Position numbers and translations under genes: made by a program. Shown in pieces: positions 34,494-43,284 of a stretch of 54,844 nt of DNA (positions are counted from its first letter, which is position 1; each line of letters starts with the position of its first letter). The DNA comes from Actinomycetes bacterium. Lineage in GTDB: Bacteria; Actinomycetota; Acidimicrobiia; Acidimicrobiales; SZUA-35. The stretch lies in contig JAJRQY010000162.1 of the NCBI GenBank assembly GCA_024280015.1, positions 1-54,844 of the forward strand. The letters run 5' to 3'. A model generated the notes under the pieces. It worked only from the letters and a program-made list of their open reading frames with translations, was not told the DNA's origin and ran no database searches.

Positions 34494-35290
34494 TCGCGGA
34501 CGGTGAGGAAGGAAGCAGCGCTCGAAAACTCCGGCGATGCCAATGAAATGGTAATGAGGTCAATTGGAGGATCTCCGGGAACGCGCCGGGCCAGCTCAAT
34601 CCTCGTCACTTGAGTGTCGTAGTCGACAGTGATGAATTCAGGGTCCAATTGTTGGCCCCAAACGTAAGCGATGGCTCCGCCCTCCGTCGGCAGGTACCCG
34701 TAGGCAATCTGATCGCCCTTCATGTTGAGCGGACGGTCAGACTCATCTCGAAATTGGATTACTTGGATAGTTCCGATGTGATCCAAGAGAATCGAAAAGG
34801 TGCCTTCCCAGTCTTGATCGGTCACTGACACGATCAGGTGGGCCGTCTCGGGGGAAAAGTTCCAAGAACGGACGACATCGAAACGTACCTGTTTTCGCAT
34901 CAGCCAAGGATTTTCGTGGACCAGTTCTTGGAGTTTGGTCGCGTCGCCGCTTAGCCCTTGGGGGTAGCCGCTCCACATCTGGGACACCGCTTCATAGTTG
35001 TCGTCGAGTTCGGCGGTGACGAGCTGATCGACAAATTCGGCGGCGATCCTTCGAGCTTCAGAGGGCTGAAGGACAGTAGGTTTCGCGGGCACGGTTGATG
35101 AGCTAACCCGAGTCGTGACTGGATCGAGCTCTGGCGGGGTGGACTCTGTCGCCGTTGCCGTACTGATAGTTGTTGGTAAGAGACTTGTCGGACTGCCACG
35201 GGAATCATCTGGATCTGAGGCGGTGCAGCCGGATGCCGCTAGCAGGATCACTACTGCGAGAAATGCAGATTTCTCGGTCGACCAGCTCAT
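34490..35290 (-). CDS. Hypothetical lipoprotein
   Basis: This 266-residue exported protein starts with KSAFLAVVILLAASGC, a Sec signal with lipobox (ASGC). A Thr/Ser/Pro-rich linker of about 55 residues (TTISTATATESTPPELDPVT) follows, then a folded domain with EARRIAAEFVDQLVTAELDD, VSQMWSGYPQGL and a beta-rich C-terminus. The fold of the mature domain is reminiscent of NTF2-like or DUF4878-type lipoproteins, but this is not certain. It converges on the MFS transporter with overlapping stops. Confidence 0.68.
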   Translation of the reverse strand: MSWSTEKSAFLAVVILLAASGCTASDPDDSRGSPTSLLPTTISTATATESTPPELDPVTTRVSSSTVPAKPTVLQPSEARRIAAEFVDQLVTAELDDNYEAVSQMWSGYPQGLSGDATKLQELVHENPWLMRKQVRFDVVRSWNFSPETAHLIVSVTDQDWEGTFSILLDHIGTIQVIQFRDESDRPLNMKGDQIAYGYLPTEGGAIAYVWGQQLDPEFITVDYDTQVTRIELARRVPGDPPIDLITISLASPEFSSAASFLTVRD

Positions 35291-35435
35291 ACCTTGACAG
35301 ACGCCTATGCCTGACCTCCGGTTCCATTATTATGCGAGCGGCGAGAACTCTTGGTTGAGAGGATCTGCCGCCGACAAGGATGGAGCAAGCTATGTCGGAC
35401 TGCAGTTGTTGAACAAGGCGAGAAGGCGGCTCGGA

Positions 35436-36701
35436 ATGAATACAAGAAGAAAGACAAGAGCAGTGGGTGGAGTCGCTTTTGCTAGCGTCTTGTGGCTTAC
35501 CTCCTGCGGTTCGGGTGACAGCCTGGGTGCGTCGACGACCATTAGTCCTGGCCCAGACCCCTCGGTCGCCGAGCCCGACGTTTCCACCAGCGTGACCACT
35601 CCGACTGACAATTCAACAACTGAGTCTTCGACCACCCAATCAGTCGAACCCGCTGCTGATCCAGCAGTGGAAGCATCGACTCGAATAATCGGGGCCGAGC
35701 TAACTGAAGGGTCATGGCCCGACGCCGAACATGTCGGCAGGGTTGAGTCTTGGGCGATTGCTGGTGTATTGCCCGGCAGCCGCAAGGTTGTGCATTTTGA
35801 GCGAACTGGTGAAACGGTCGAAGGTTGCGAAGGTGGACGGGATCCATTGAGTCGGCTGGTATTGACTGACTTCTCCACTGGTCAGCGTTCAATCCTGGTC
35901 GAGAATCTGGAACCGACTGACATTGGAATTGACCTAGGGCCTCAGGGACGAGTTGCCTTGATCGGCGGATGTGACGCCAACGGCTGGCTGGCTGCGGTGG
36001 GGACAATCGATGCCGGCGGCTTTCTTGAGCTGCCGCGATTGGACCACTCAGCGGATGACGCCGTCAGATTTGGCGGTAACGATGGATACAGCACGACATG
36101 GTCGGCTGACGGGAACGTGCTTTACCTGGGTCCTCTAGAGATAGACGTCAGCACAGGTATGCCCCTCAAAGAATACGACTTTCAAGCTCCGCTGCGGCTT
36201 CACGGAAAGCTTGCCGATGGCTCCCGCCTGGTGTCCGGACCGCCGGATGCTCAAAGCCAGTCAGCGTTCTGGCTACTTGATCCAGACGAGGGTTATGACC
36301 ACCTGCCTCAAACTGCACCGATCATGGCGGGCCGAGCGCTGTATCCCTCAGCAGACGTTTCACTTGCCGCCGACGGGGAACGAATCCTCATCGTTCTGGA
36401 TCAATGGACTAACGATGAGCGCACCATGATCGTCGGCGGGGGAGAGGTCGTGGAGATTGCTGGCTTCGCACAACTGTCTCCGGACGGAACCCGGCTGCTC
36501 GTTCGAAGCGGTTTCGACCCGGTCAGCTTGTCTATTGTGGATCTCGTTAGTGGTCAGGGCACCGTCATACCGATGCCCGACGACGGTCAGCTTATGGAAG
36601 TCCGTTGGGCCGGGGGCAGCGAGACCGCATTGATCGCGACTGCGCCCACCAACCTTGGATTCAACACGACCATGGACATCTGGTTTCTCGACTTGACCTG
36701 A
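35436..36701 (+). CDS. Hypothetical lipoprotein with beta-propeller-like repeats
   Basis: From ATG 35436 the protein has 421 residues and a lipoprotein signal (RRKTRAVGGVAFASVLWLTS ending before Cys, lipobox LTSC). A Thr/Ser/Pro-rich linker follows. The remaining 320 residues contain repeats of the type found in TolB/PD40 propellers: STTWSADGNVLYLGPLEID, DVSLAADGERILIVLDQW, FAQLSPDGTRLLVRSG, and a final VRWAGGSETALIATA. The function is unknown; such proteins often act as extracytoplasmic sensors or scaffolds. The frame continues upstream to 35307, but that part encodes no signal. Confidence 0.7.
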   Translation: MNTRRKTRAVGGVAFASVLWLTSCGSGDSLGASTTISPGPDPSVAEPDVSTSVTTPTDNSTTESSTTQSVEPAADPAVEASTRIIGAELTEGSWPDAEHVGRVESWAIAGVLPGSRKVVHFERTGETVEGCEGGRDPLSRLVLTDFSTGQRSILVENLEPTDIGIDLGPQGRVALIGGCDANGWLAAVGTIDAGGFLELPRLDHSADDAVRFGGNDGYSTTWSADGNVLYLGPLEIDVSTGMPLKEYDFQAPLRLHGKLADGSRLVSGPPDAQSQSAFWLLDPDEGYDHLPQTAPIMAGRALYPSADVSLAADGERILIVLDQWTNDERTMIVGGGEVVEIAGFAQLSPDGTRLLVRSGFDPVSLSIVDLVSGQGTVIPMPDDGQLMEVRWAGGSETALIATAPTNLGFNTTMDIWFLDLT

Positions 36702-36708
36702 AACCTGG

Positions 36709-37539
36709 CTACTCCTTGAGTGCGCCGGACATCATGCCCCGCAGGAAGTATCGACCGAGGAAGATGTAGATCAGCAGGGTGGGGAATGCGGCCATGAACG
36801 AGGCCGCCATCTGCACGTTCCACTCGATGATTTGTGAGCCAGCGAGGTTGTTGAGGGCAACGGTCACGGGCCAGGACGAGTTATCGGTCAAGACAACGGC
36901 AAAGAGAAAGTCGTTCCATGCTGAGGTGAATTGCCAGATAAAGACAACAACGAAACTGGGGATTGCCAGCGGCAGCATCACCTGGGAGTAGGTCTGCCAG
37001 ATGCCGGCCCCGTCCACCTTGGCTGCCTCGATGAGGGTCTCGGGGATGGTGGCGAAGTAGTTGCGGAAGATCAGGGTGGTGATGGGGATTCCATAGATCA
37101 CGTGAACAAGAACGAGGCCCCAGGTCGATCCGGCAAGCCCGATGCGTGACATGAACTCGACCAGGGGAATCAGTACTGCCTGATAGGGAATGAACATGCC
37201 AAACAAGATGATCGGGAAGATGATGTTTGCGCCCCGAAACTTCCACTTGGCCAGAACAAACCCATTGAGTGAACCCAATACCGAAGAGATCGTGGCCGCC
37301 GGAATCACGATCTTGACCGAGTTCCACATGTTCGGCTTCAGGGCATCCCAAGCAGCGACAAAATTGTCGAACGAGATCCCCGATGGCAACTCCCACATGG
37401 TGGCCAGGCTGACCTCGTCAAAGCTCTTGAATCCGGTGTTGAGCATGATGAAGATGGGAATGAGGTAGAAACCAGCCATGGCCAGGAGGGGAATATGCAT
37501 CCATGCCTTACCTCCGTGCTTTGCGTCATAGGAACTCAT
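36709..37539 (-). CDS. Carbohydrate ABC transporter permease, MalG/UgpE type
   Basis: This 276-residue membrane protein has six helices and the ABC-permease EAA loop, ETLIEAAKVDGAGIWQTYSQ, followed by VMLPLAIPSFVVVFIWQF. The N-terminal periplasmic segment and the C-terminal FLGRYFLRGMMSGALKE are typical of the second permease of CUT1 sugar importers. Its ATG overlaps the stop of the partner permease (ATGA). No ATPase gene is present in the cluster; CUT1 systems in actinobacteria often use a shared MsmK-type ATPase encoded elsewhere. Confidence 0.92.
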   Translation of the reverse strand: MSSYDAKHGGKAWMHIPLLAMAGFYLIPIFIMLNTGFKSFDEVSLATMWELPSGISFDNFVAAWDALKPNMWNSVKIVIPAATISSVLGSLNGFVLAKWKFRGANIIFPIILFGMFIPYQAVLIPLVEFMSRIGLAGSTWGLVLVHVIYGIPITTLIFRNYFATIPETLIEAAKVDGAGIWQTYSQVMLPLAIPSFVVVFIWQFTSAWNDFLFAVVLTDNSSWPVTVALNNLAGSQIIEWNVQMAASFMAAFPTLLIYIFLGRYFLRGMMSGALKE

Positions 37540-38459
37540 AGATCCCTCTCCTGACGCAGGGTGTACCAGAGATAGGGAATGACCAAGACTGCGACTGACA
37601 TCAACAAGACAATGCCAATGGCGGCCCCCCGATTAAAGAAGTAGCCATCAAAGGTTGTTGTCCACATATAGGTGGAGGGCACATCCAGGGCTACCTGTTT
37701 GCCGGCCAGGGCAATGATCAGATCGAAGACCTTCAGAGAGATGTGGCCGAGGATGATGATGGCGCTCAGGGTGATTGGGCGGAGCAAGGGAATGATGACC
37801 ATCCGGTAGACCTGATACTCCGAGGCACCATCGACTCTGGCCGCTTCACGCAGTGTCTCAGGCACCGCCCGCAGGCCAGCCAGGTAGAGAGCCATGGTGT
37901 ACCCCGACATCTGCCAGACCGCGGGAAGTGCCACTGCAGCAATACCCCATTCGGGGGTGGCATGCCAACTATTGATCAAGAAGTCGAGCCCAAGCTTGTC
38001 GAACAGCAGATTGAGCCCGCTCAAGCGATCACCTTGGGCGGGGTTCATTAGCCATCGCCACACCACGCCGGTGACGATGAAGGAGATGGCCATCGGGAAC
38101 AAGAACAGGGTTCGGTAGAAGCCCTCACCGCGTATCCCCTTGTCCAACAAGACGGCCAAGAGAAAGCCGATGATGAGGCAACCCAGTACAAAGACAAAGG
38201 TGAAGATTGCGGTGTTCTTGATGTCAATGTCGAAGCGAGGGTCCTTACTCAAGGCGACGAAGTTGTCGTCGCCAACAAAGTCATAGTTCGGAAGAAGACC
38301 CTTCCAGGCACTCATCGAGACTCGAGCGGTCCAGCCAATGAAGCCGTAGACGAAGAGCATGACGGCGATCAAGGATGGCATGACCCAGACCAGGCCCCAC
38401 CACTTCTCCATGCTGAAGGCTTTGCGACGAATCGGAGCCTTACCGGCGGTAGTCGTCAT
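37536..38459 (-). CDS. Carbohydrate ABC transporter permease, MalF/UgpA type
   Basis: This 307-residue permease has six membrane helices and an EAA loop ETLREAARVDGASEYQVYRM followed by VIIPLLRPITLSAIIILGHI. The start at ATG 38459 has a purine-rich site (GAGAGAGACAAG); the extended frame to 38525 runs into the hairpin region and is unlikely. Together with the MalG-type gene, with which it overlaps by four bases, it forms the channel of a sugar importer. Divergence from galT and galK suggests galactose or a galactoside as substrate. Confidence 0.92.
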   Translation of the reverse strand: MTTTAGKAPIRRKAFSMEKWWGLVWVMPSLIAVMLFVYGFIGWTARVSMSAWKGLLPNYDFVGDDNFVALSKDPRFDIDIKNTAIFTFVFVLGCLIIGFLLAVLLDKGIRGEGFYRTLFLFPMAISFIVTGVVWRWLMNPAQGDRLSGLNLLFDKLGLDFLINSWHATPEWGIAAVALPAVWQMSGYTMALYLAGLRAVPETLREAARVDGASEYQVYRMVIIPLLRPITLSAIIILGHISLKVFDLIIALAGKQVALDVPSTYMWTTTFDGYFFNRGAAIGIVLLMSVAVLVIPYLWYTLRQERDL

Positions 38460-38526
38460 CTTGTCTCTCTCACGAACTGTTGCCTTGGAAGGTCTGGTCT
38501 GGATGAATGGTACAAAACTAGACACG

Positions 38527-38569
38527 GATGGCCCGGCCCACCAACAACATGGGTGTGGGCCGGGCCATC
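38527..38569 (-). terminator. 15-bp perfect hairpin between binding protein and permease genes
   Basis: GATGGCCCGGCCCAC and GTGGGCCGGGCCATC form a GC-rich perfect stem with a 13-base loop in the 131-bp gap after the solute-binding-protein gene. Such hairpins commonly give partial termination or protect the upstream mRNA end, so that the binding protein is made in excess over the permeases. There is only a short TTTT tract about ten bases beyond the stem on the - strand. Confidence 0.6.
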
Positions 38570-38590
38570 AGATTTACGTAGCTAGTGCGA

Positions 38591-39964
38591 CTAGCCGTTG
38601 GCAGCGTGTGCTGCTACCAGAGCTGTTTGCAAGTTGGCGACATCCTTGTCAATCAGGAACAGACCGACTGCAGAGTCAATCTCAGACTTCCAGGAATCGT
38701 TAGCGACAACACCATGGGTCAGGCTGCCAACAACAGTGTTGGAGGCCCAATCGTCCATGGCGGACAGCAGGTACTCGCCGTACAGAGAACGGTCAGCGTC
38801 ATTGCGTGCCGGGATGGAACCCTTGACCGGGTTGAACGCATCCTGGCCTTGGTTGGATCCGGCGACGGTCAACCAAGCAATGGCGGCATCCCGGTTGGGT
38901 GCGCCCTTGGCCAGCACGAAACTGTCGGAGAGGAACTGGAAGACACCGTCAGAACCCGGAGTGGCAGACCACACATAGTCCGTTCCCGGTTCCTTGCCCA
39001 GCTCACGGAAGAAGCCTTCTTGCCAGTCGCCCATGATGTTGAAGGCAGCGTTCCCGTCAAGTACCAGCTGTCCAGCATCCTGCCAGGACAAGCTGGATGA
39101 GTCGGAGTTGGTGTAGCCGAGGACGGTGTTGTAGTCCTCAAGTGCCTTAGTCACCTCAGCAGAATCCCAAGCGACGGATCCGTCCCAAAGGCCGTTCCAG
39201 GAATCAGGTCCCATTGAAGCCAACATGATGGTTTCCATCAGATGGAGCGATGTCCACTGTTCGCCCATGGCCAGAGGTGCATCCATTCCACCACTCTTGA
39301 GCGTCTCCATAGCGGCGATGAACTCATCAAGGCTGGTTGGCATCTCGATGCCAGCATCGCTGAGCACGGTTGGGTTGGACCACAGCACGTTTGCTCGGTG
39401 GATGTTGACGGGGACGGAGTAGATGTTGCCGTCCTTGGAGATGAGCGGGATCAAGGTTTCGGGCATGACGTCGAGCCAGCCCTGCTCGTCGTAGAGGAAG
39501 TTGAGTGGTTCGATCTGGTCAGCAGCGACGTAGGTGCCAATGAGTTCTTGACCGGCGTGACCCTGCCAGCTATCTGGCGGGTCGCCAGCTTGCAAGCGTG
39601 AAGCCAGTACCGCTCGGGCATTGGTTCCTGCGCCACCAGCCACGGCAGAGTTCTCGAAGGTGATTCCAGGGTCGGTCGAGCCGAAGACCTCAATCATGGC
39701 GTCAAGACCTGCGGCCTCACCGCCGCCGGTCCACCAGGAGAAGACCTCGACGGACCCGCCGGCGGTTTCTTCGTCGGTGGTGTCGTCGGTGGTGTCGTCG
39801 GTGGTGTCGTCGGTGGTGTCGTCGGTGGTGTCGTCGGACCCTACTGCGGTGCTGTCGGATCCTGATTCATCACCAGCGTCACCTCCGCTGCTGCCTCCGC
39901 AAGCACTGGCCACGAGGGCTAGGGCTGCGAAGAGACTCATCAGTTTGAGCATTCGATTTCGCAT
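38591..39964 (-). CDS. Sugar-binding lipoprotein of ABC importer (family 1 solute-binding protein)
   Basis: This 457-residue extracellular solute-binding protein begins with a lipoprotein signal (LMSLFAALALVASACGG). A flexible acidic linker made of repeated DDTT follows, encoded by a 12-bp tandem repeat. The mature part begins VEVFSWWTGGGEAAGLDAMI and continues with RAVLASRLQAGDPPDSWQGH and YSVPVNIHRANVLWSNPTVL, a pattern I associate with glucose/mannose/galactose-type binding proteins (GtsA-like). It is the first gene of the - strand transcript and lies divergent from the DeoR regulator, one of whose candidate operators is 44 bases upstream. Confidence 0.9.
   Translation of the reverse strand: MRNRMLKLMSLFAALALVASACGGSSGGDAGDESGSDSTAVGSDDTTDDTTDDTTDDTTDDTTDEETAGGSVEVFSWWTGGGEAAGLDAMIEVFGSTDPGITFENSAVAGGAGTNARAVLASRLQAGDPPDSWQGHAGQELIGTYVAADQIEPLNFLYDEQGWLDVMPETLIPLISKDGNIYSVPVNIHRANVLWSNPTVLSDAGIEMPTSLDEFIAAMETLKSGGMDAPLAMGEQWTSLHLMETIMLASMGPDSWNGLWDGSVAWDSAEVTKALEDYNTVLGYTNSDSSSLSWQDAGQLVLDGNAAFNIMGDWQEGFFRELGKEPGTDYVWSATPGSDGVFQFLSDSFVLAKGAPNRDAAIAWLTVAGSNQGQDAFNPVKGSIPARNDADRSLYGEYLLSAMDDWASNTVVGSLTHGVVANDSWKSEIDSAVGLFLIDKDVANLQTALVAAHAANG
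39771..39837 (-). repeat. 12-bp tandem repeat inside the binding-protein gene
   Basis: The + strand unit TCGTCGGTGGTG is repeated five times exactly plus seven bases. On the coding strand it yields the Asp-Asp-Thr-Thr linker between the lipid anchor and the binding domain. Because the unit is a multiple of three, slippage changes the linker length and keeps the frame. Confidence 0.95.
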
Positions 39965-40007
39965 TGTCTCTCCTTCTCTTGGCCAGCGGGCTGGCCGGGA
40001 ATCTCAC

Positions 40008-40026
40008 CAGCTTACGGTTCCTTTCG
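40008..40026. promoter_or_regulatory. Candidate DeoR operator, left copy
   Basis: CAGCTTACGGTTCCTTTCG is the exact reverse complement of the sequence at 40152-40170. The site lies 44 bases upstream of the binding-protein start, where it would overlap that promoter. Paired, inverted distant sites on both sides of a divergent promoter region suit a DeoR/GlpR-type repressor that binds two sites and may loop the DNA. Confidence 0.65.
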
Positions 40027-40151
40027 CTATCTTGTCAACTGCTTCACTTCTCTTTCCTTTGACTTGCATGCGGGACAGCTTTTTGATCGACGATGAGCGC
40101 TTCTGAACCGTATTTACGCCGAAAGTCGAGGATGAACACTTGACGGCATAC

Positions 40152-40170
40152 CGAAAGGAACCGTAAGCTG
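40152..40170. promoter_or_regulatory. Candidate DeoR operator, right copy
   Basis: CGAAAGGAACCGTAAGCTG repeats the left site in inverted orientation without mismatch, with 125 bases between the two. It ends six bases before the ATG of the DeoR-type regulator, so it would overlap the regulator's ribosome-binding site or transcription start and allow autoregulation. Confidence 0.65.
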
Positions 40171-40176
40171 ATCGCT

Positions 40177-40971
40177 ATGAAAACCGAGCAGGCTGTTCCG
40201 GGTGAAGTACGGCGTGAGCGCATGGTCACCCTGATTTCAGAGCGACAGTTCATGCGTGTCAGCGATCTGAGTGAGGTATTCGCTATCTCCGAAGTGACCG
40301 TTCGGTCCGACCTTGCCCAGCTTGAACAGGCAGCGTTAGTTCGCCGCGTACATGGTGGGGCGACCGAGATTTCCTCCAAGCATGAGATGGAGCCGTCGTA
40401 TGAAGAATCTGAGCAGTCGTCTTGGGAGGAGAAACGTTCGATCGGAGAGCATGCTGCTTCCCTTGTGGCCAGTGGGAACTCGGTCATCATCGACGTTGGT
40501 ACAACAGCTACCGCGGTGGCACGCGCCTTGGCCAAGCGAACTGACCTGGAAGGCGTGGTTGTCTTCACCAACGGAATCACCACCGCACTCGAGCTGGAAC
40601 CGGCAATTCCGCGGCTGACCGTGATTCTCACCGGCGGCCAGCTTCGCCCGAAGCAACACTCCCTGGTCGATCCGATGGGTAACACCATTCTCTCTCAGGT
40701 CAACGTCAACCTGGCTTTCATTGGCTGCAACGGGGTGCACCCCGATGAAGGAGTAACCAACATCAATTTGCCCGAGGCCGGGATGAAGACGCGTATGGTC
40801 GAGGCTGCACAACGGGTTGTCGTCGTGGCCGAAGGCGCCAAGCTCGGAAGGATCAGCGTGACCCGAATCGCACACCTGGCCGACATTGACCTCTTGATTA
40901 CTGGCTCGGGTGCACCTCCGGAGTTGGTCGCCCAGATTGCCGATGCCGACGTCGAGATAAGTCTTGTGTGA
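40177..40971 (+). CDS. DeoR/GlpR-family transcriptional regulator
   Basis: This 264-residue regulator has the DeoR helix-turn-helix signature RVSDLSEVFAISEVTVRSDL followed by QLEQAALVRRVHGGA. The effector domain is of the ISOCOT fold: VIIDVGTTATAVARAL, VVFTNGITTALELE, LTVILTGGQLRPKQHSL and AFIGCNGVHPDEGVTN. These repressors normally sense phosphorylated sugars. Its stop overlaps the start of galT (TGATG), and it is divergent from the sugar importer, so it should regulate both arms, probably in response to galactose metabolites. Two perfect inverted sites surround the divergent promoters. Confidence 0.92.
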   Translation: MKTEQAVPGEVRRERMVTLISERQFMRVSDLSEVFAISEVTVRSDLAQLEQAALVRRVHGGATEISSKHEMEPSYEESEQSSWEEKRSIGEHAASLVASGNSVIIDVGTTATAVARALAKRTDLEGVVVFTNGITTALELEPAIPRLTVILTGGQLRPKQHSLVDPMGNTILSQVNVNLAFIGCNGVHPDEGVTNINLPEAGMKTRMVEAAQRVVVVAEGAKLGRISVTRIAHLADIDLLITGSGAPPELVAQIADADVEISLV

Positions 40972-42059
40972 TGGGAGCTTCTTCTCGCCCGTCAACCAGT
41001 CGATCAGCCAGTGGAGGCGACAAGCCGCACCGCCGATTCAACCCCTTGTCCGGCGAATGGGTCCTGGTCTCGCCCCAACGAACCCTGCGACCATGGTTGG
41101 GAGAGCTCGAACCTCCACCACAATCCAGCACGGTGGTCCATGACCCTTCCTGCTACCTGTGTCCGTCCAATCAGCGGATGAATTCAGAACGCAATCCTGA
41201 CTATCGCGGCACCTTTGTTTTCGACAACGACTTCCCAGCCCTGGTCCCGGCCATGGCGGAGGAGCATCAGTCACCGGAAGAGCCTTCGGACACGATCTTC
41301 CGGTCCGAGCCGGTATCGGGGTGTTGCCGAGTGATCTGCTATTCGCATCGACACGATCGAACCATGGCCCGACTGTCGGTGGAGGAAATCCGCTCAGTTG
41401 TTGACGTCTGGGTTGAAGAAAGCTCCCAGCTGGGTCGTTCTTACTCCTGGGTCCAGGTGTTTGAGAATCGGGGGGAGGCGATGGGTGCATCGAATCCCCA
41501 CCCTCATGGCCAGATATGGGCAAGCAGCTCAGTCCCATCCCTCGTGGCCCGGGAGGGGGAGCAACAACGTGCATACCTGAACCGGACGGGCCGGAATCTA
41601 CTGGGCGAATATCGAGATCACGAAATGGAACTTGGTGTTCGGGTCGTGACCTCGAACGAGTCATGGATGGTCTGTGTCCCCTACTGGGCCACCTGGCCCT
41701 TCGAGGTACTGGTCTTGCCACTTGCGACGGTTCAAAGGATGGATGAGCTCGATGGGGCTCAACAAGCTGGCCTGGCCGCCATCATGAAGGACCTGCTCGT
41801 TCGCTACGACAACCTATTCGAAACGTCCTTCCCCTATTCGATGGGCTGGCATGGGGCGCCCTATCCCGATTCTGGGAACCAGGATGACTCCGCCTGGCTC
41901 TTGCACGGCCACTTCTTTCCGCCGCTCCTCCGTTCGGCCTCGGTCCGTAAGTTCATGGTTGGCTTTGAGCTTCTGGCCGAAGCCCAGCGGGACCTCACTC
42001 CCGAAGATGCTGCTGACCGACTCCGAGCAGTCCCAGGTCCGCACTACCTGGACCGATGA
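40971..42059 (+). CDS. galT: Galactose-1-phosphate uridylyltransferase
   Basis: GalT exchanges galactose-1-phosphate with UDP-glucose to give glucose-1-phosphate and UDP-galactose in the Leloir pathway. The catalytic motif is ASNPHPHGQIWASSSVP, with the nucleophilic His in HPHGQ. The zinc-binding region appears as SCYLCPSNQRMNSERNPDY, and the N-terminal RFNPLSGEWVLVSPQR is standard. The C-terminal half has APYPDSGNQDDSAWLLHGHF. The length of 362 residues is normal. I prefer ATG 40971, which overlaps the regulator stop by one base; GTG 40968 is the alternative. It overlaps galK by ATGA. Confidence 0.96.
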   Translation: MGASSRPSTSRSASGGDKPHRRFNPLSGEWVLVSPQRTLRPWLGELEPPPQSSTVVHDPSCYLCPSNQRMNSERNPDYRGTFVFDNDFPALVPAMAEEHQSPEEPSDTIFRSEPVSGCCRVICYSHRHDRTMARLSVEEIRSVVDVWVEESSQLGRSYSWVQVFENRGEAMGASNPHPHGQIWASSSVPSLVAREGEQQRAYLNRTGRNLLGEYRDHEMELGVRVVTSNESWMVCVPYWATWPFEVLVLPLATVQRMDELDGAQQAGLAAIMKDLLVRYDNLFETSFPYSMGWHGAPYPDSGNQDDSAWLLHGHFFPPLLRSASVRKFMVGFELLAEAQRDLTPEDAADRLRAVPGPHYLDR

Positions 42060-43276
42060 TGAAGGTTGATCGACCACAGGAAGATCTGTCTGATCCGGAG
42101 GGTCGTGCGATTCGGGCGTTCCATGACCGCTTCGGGGGTCAACCCGACGTTGTAGTCCAAGCACCGGGCCGGGTGAATCTGATTGGGGAACACACCGACT
42201 ACAACGCCGGCCTGGTCTTGCCAATGGCCATTGATCGCAGGATCGTCATTGCCGCCCGAGCGACCGACGACGATCAGGTCAAAGCAACCAGTGGCGGCCA
42301 CGATGATCTTGATCTCGATCTGAGGGGTTTCGTCGGGCGAGGGCGCCGACCGGCCGCGTCAGGATGGGAACTCTATGTCGGAAGTGCCGCCTCCGGAGTC
42401 TCAAATCACCACCCGTCGTTCCGTCAAGAGACGTCTCTCGGATGGGAAGGAGTGGTGGCATCCTCTATCCCAACGGGTGCAAGCCTGAGTTCGTCTGCTG
42501 CCCTTCTGGTGGCCACCGACCGGCTGTTTGCACACATCGCTGGTCTCCAGTGGGAACCGGTCGCTGCGGCCAAACGAGCCCAACGGGTCGAGAACGACAT
42601 AGTTGGTGTCAAGACCGGGATCATGGATCAGTTGGCCTCGGCGTGTGGTCGGGCAGGGCACGCGCTCTCAATCGATTGTGCCGACAACTCCATCACCTAT
42701 GTTCCAATGCCATCCAATATCGCCGTCATCGTGCTTGATACTGGCACCAGACGAGAGCTCACCTCCTCGGACTACAACTTGCGTGGTCAGGAATGCCAGG
42801 CGGCAGCGGCAGCCTGTGGCGTTGCTGTCCTGAGACAACTTGATGACTTCTCTCCTGATGAAATCGAGTCCGTCACAGCGCGTCTTGATGACACCCTGCA
42901 GCGCAGGCTTCGCCATGTCATCTCAGAGAATCATCGAACTCGGCTGATGGTTGCTGCACTGGAGATGGGTGATACAACGCGGGTTGGGAGCCTGCTGTCG
43001 GAGTCACATGCCAGCCTGCGCGACGATTTCGAGGTGTCCAGTCGTGCACTAAACGCCATTGTTGAAGCGGCAGAATCGGCCCCCGGGATTATCGGAGCGA
43101 GGATGACGGGTGCCGGGTTTGGCGGCTGCGCCTTGGCCCTGGTTCATCAACAACAGGTCCAGGAATTCATGGACACCACTGTTGAGGCCTATGAATTGGC
43201 CACCAACAATTTGGCAAGCGTGTATGAGTGCCGGGCGGCCGACGGGGCAGGAATCAGGATCCTGAACCAGTTGTAG
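42056..43276 (+). CDS. galK: Galactokinase
   Basis: GalK phosphorylates galactose with ATP. The galactokinase signature is PGRVNLIGEHTDYNAGLVLP near residue 35, the GHMP ATP-binding loop is IPTGASLSSSAALLVA, and the third motif is ARMTGAGFGGCALALVH. The 406-residue length is usual. The start overlaps the galT stop (ATGA). Neither galE nor a beta-galactosidase gene lies in the window; the transported sugar may therefore be galactose itself or be hydrolysed by an enzyme encoded elsewhere. It ends nine bases from the converging lipoprotein gene. Confidence 0.96.
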   Translation: MMKVDRPQEDLSDPEGRAIRAFHDRFGGQPDVVVQAPGRVNLIGEHTDYNAGLVLPMAIDRRIVIAARATDDDQVKATSGGHDDLDLDLRGFVGRGRRPAASGWELYVGSAASGVSNHHPSFRQETSLGWEGVVASSIPTGASLSSSAALLVATDRLFAHIAGLQWEPVAAAKRAQRVENDIVGVKTGIMDQLASACGRAGHALSIDCADNSITYVPMPSNIAVIVLDTGTRRELTSSDYNLRGQECQAAAAACGVAVLRQLDDFSPDEIESVTARLDDTLQRRLRHVISENHRTRLMVAALEMGDTTRVGSLLSESHASLRDDFEVSSRALNAIVEAAESAPGIIGARMTGAGFGGCALALVHQQQVQEFMDTTVEAYELATNNLASVYECRAADGAGIRILNQL

Positions 43277-43284
43277 GGGCCATT

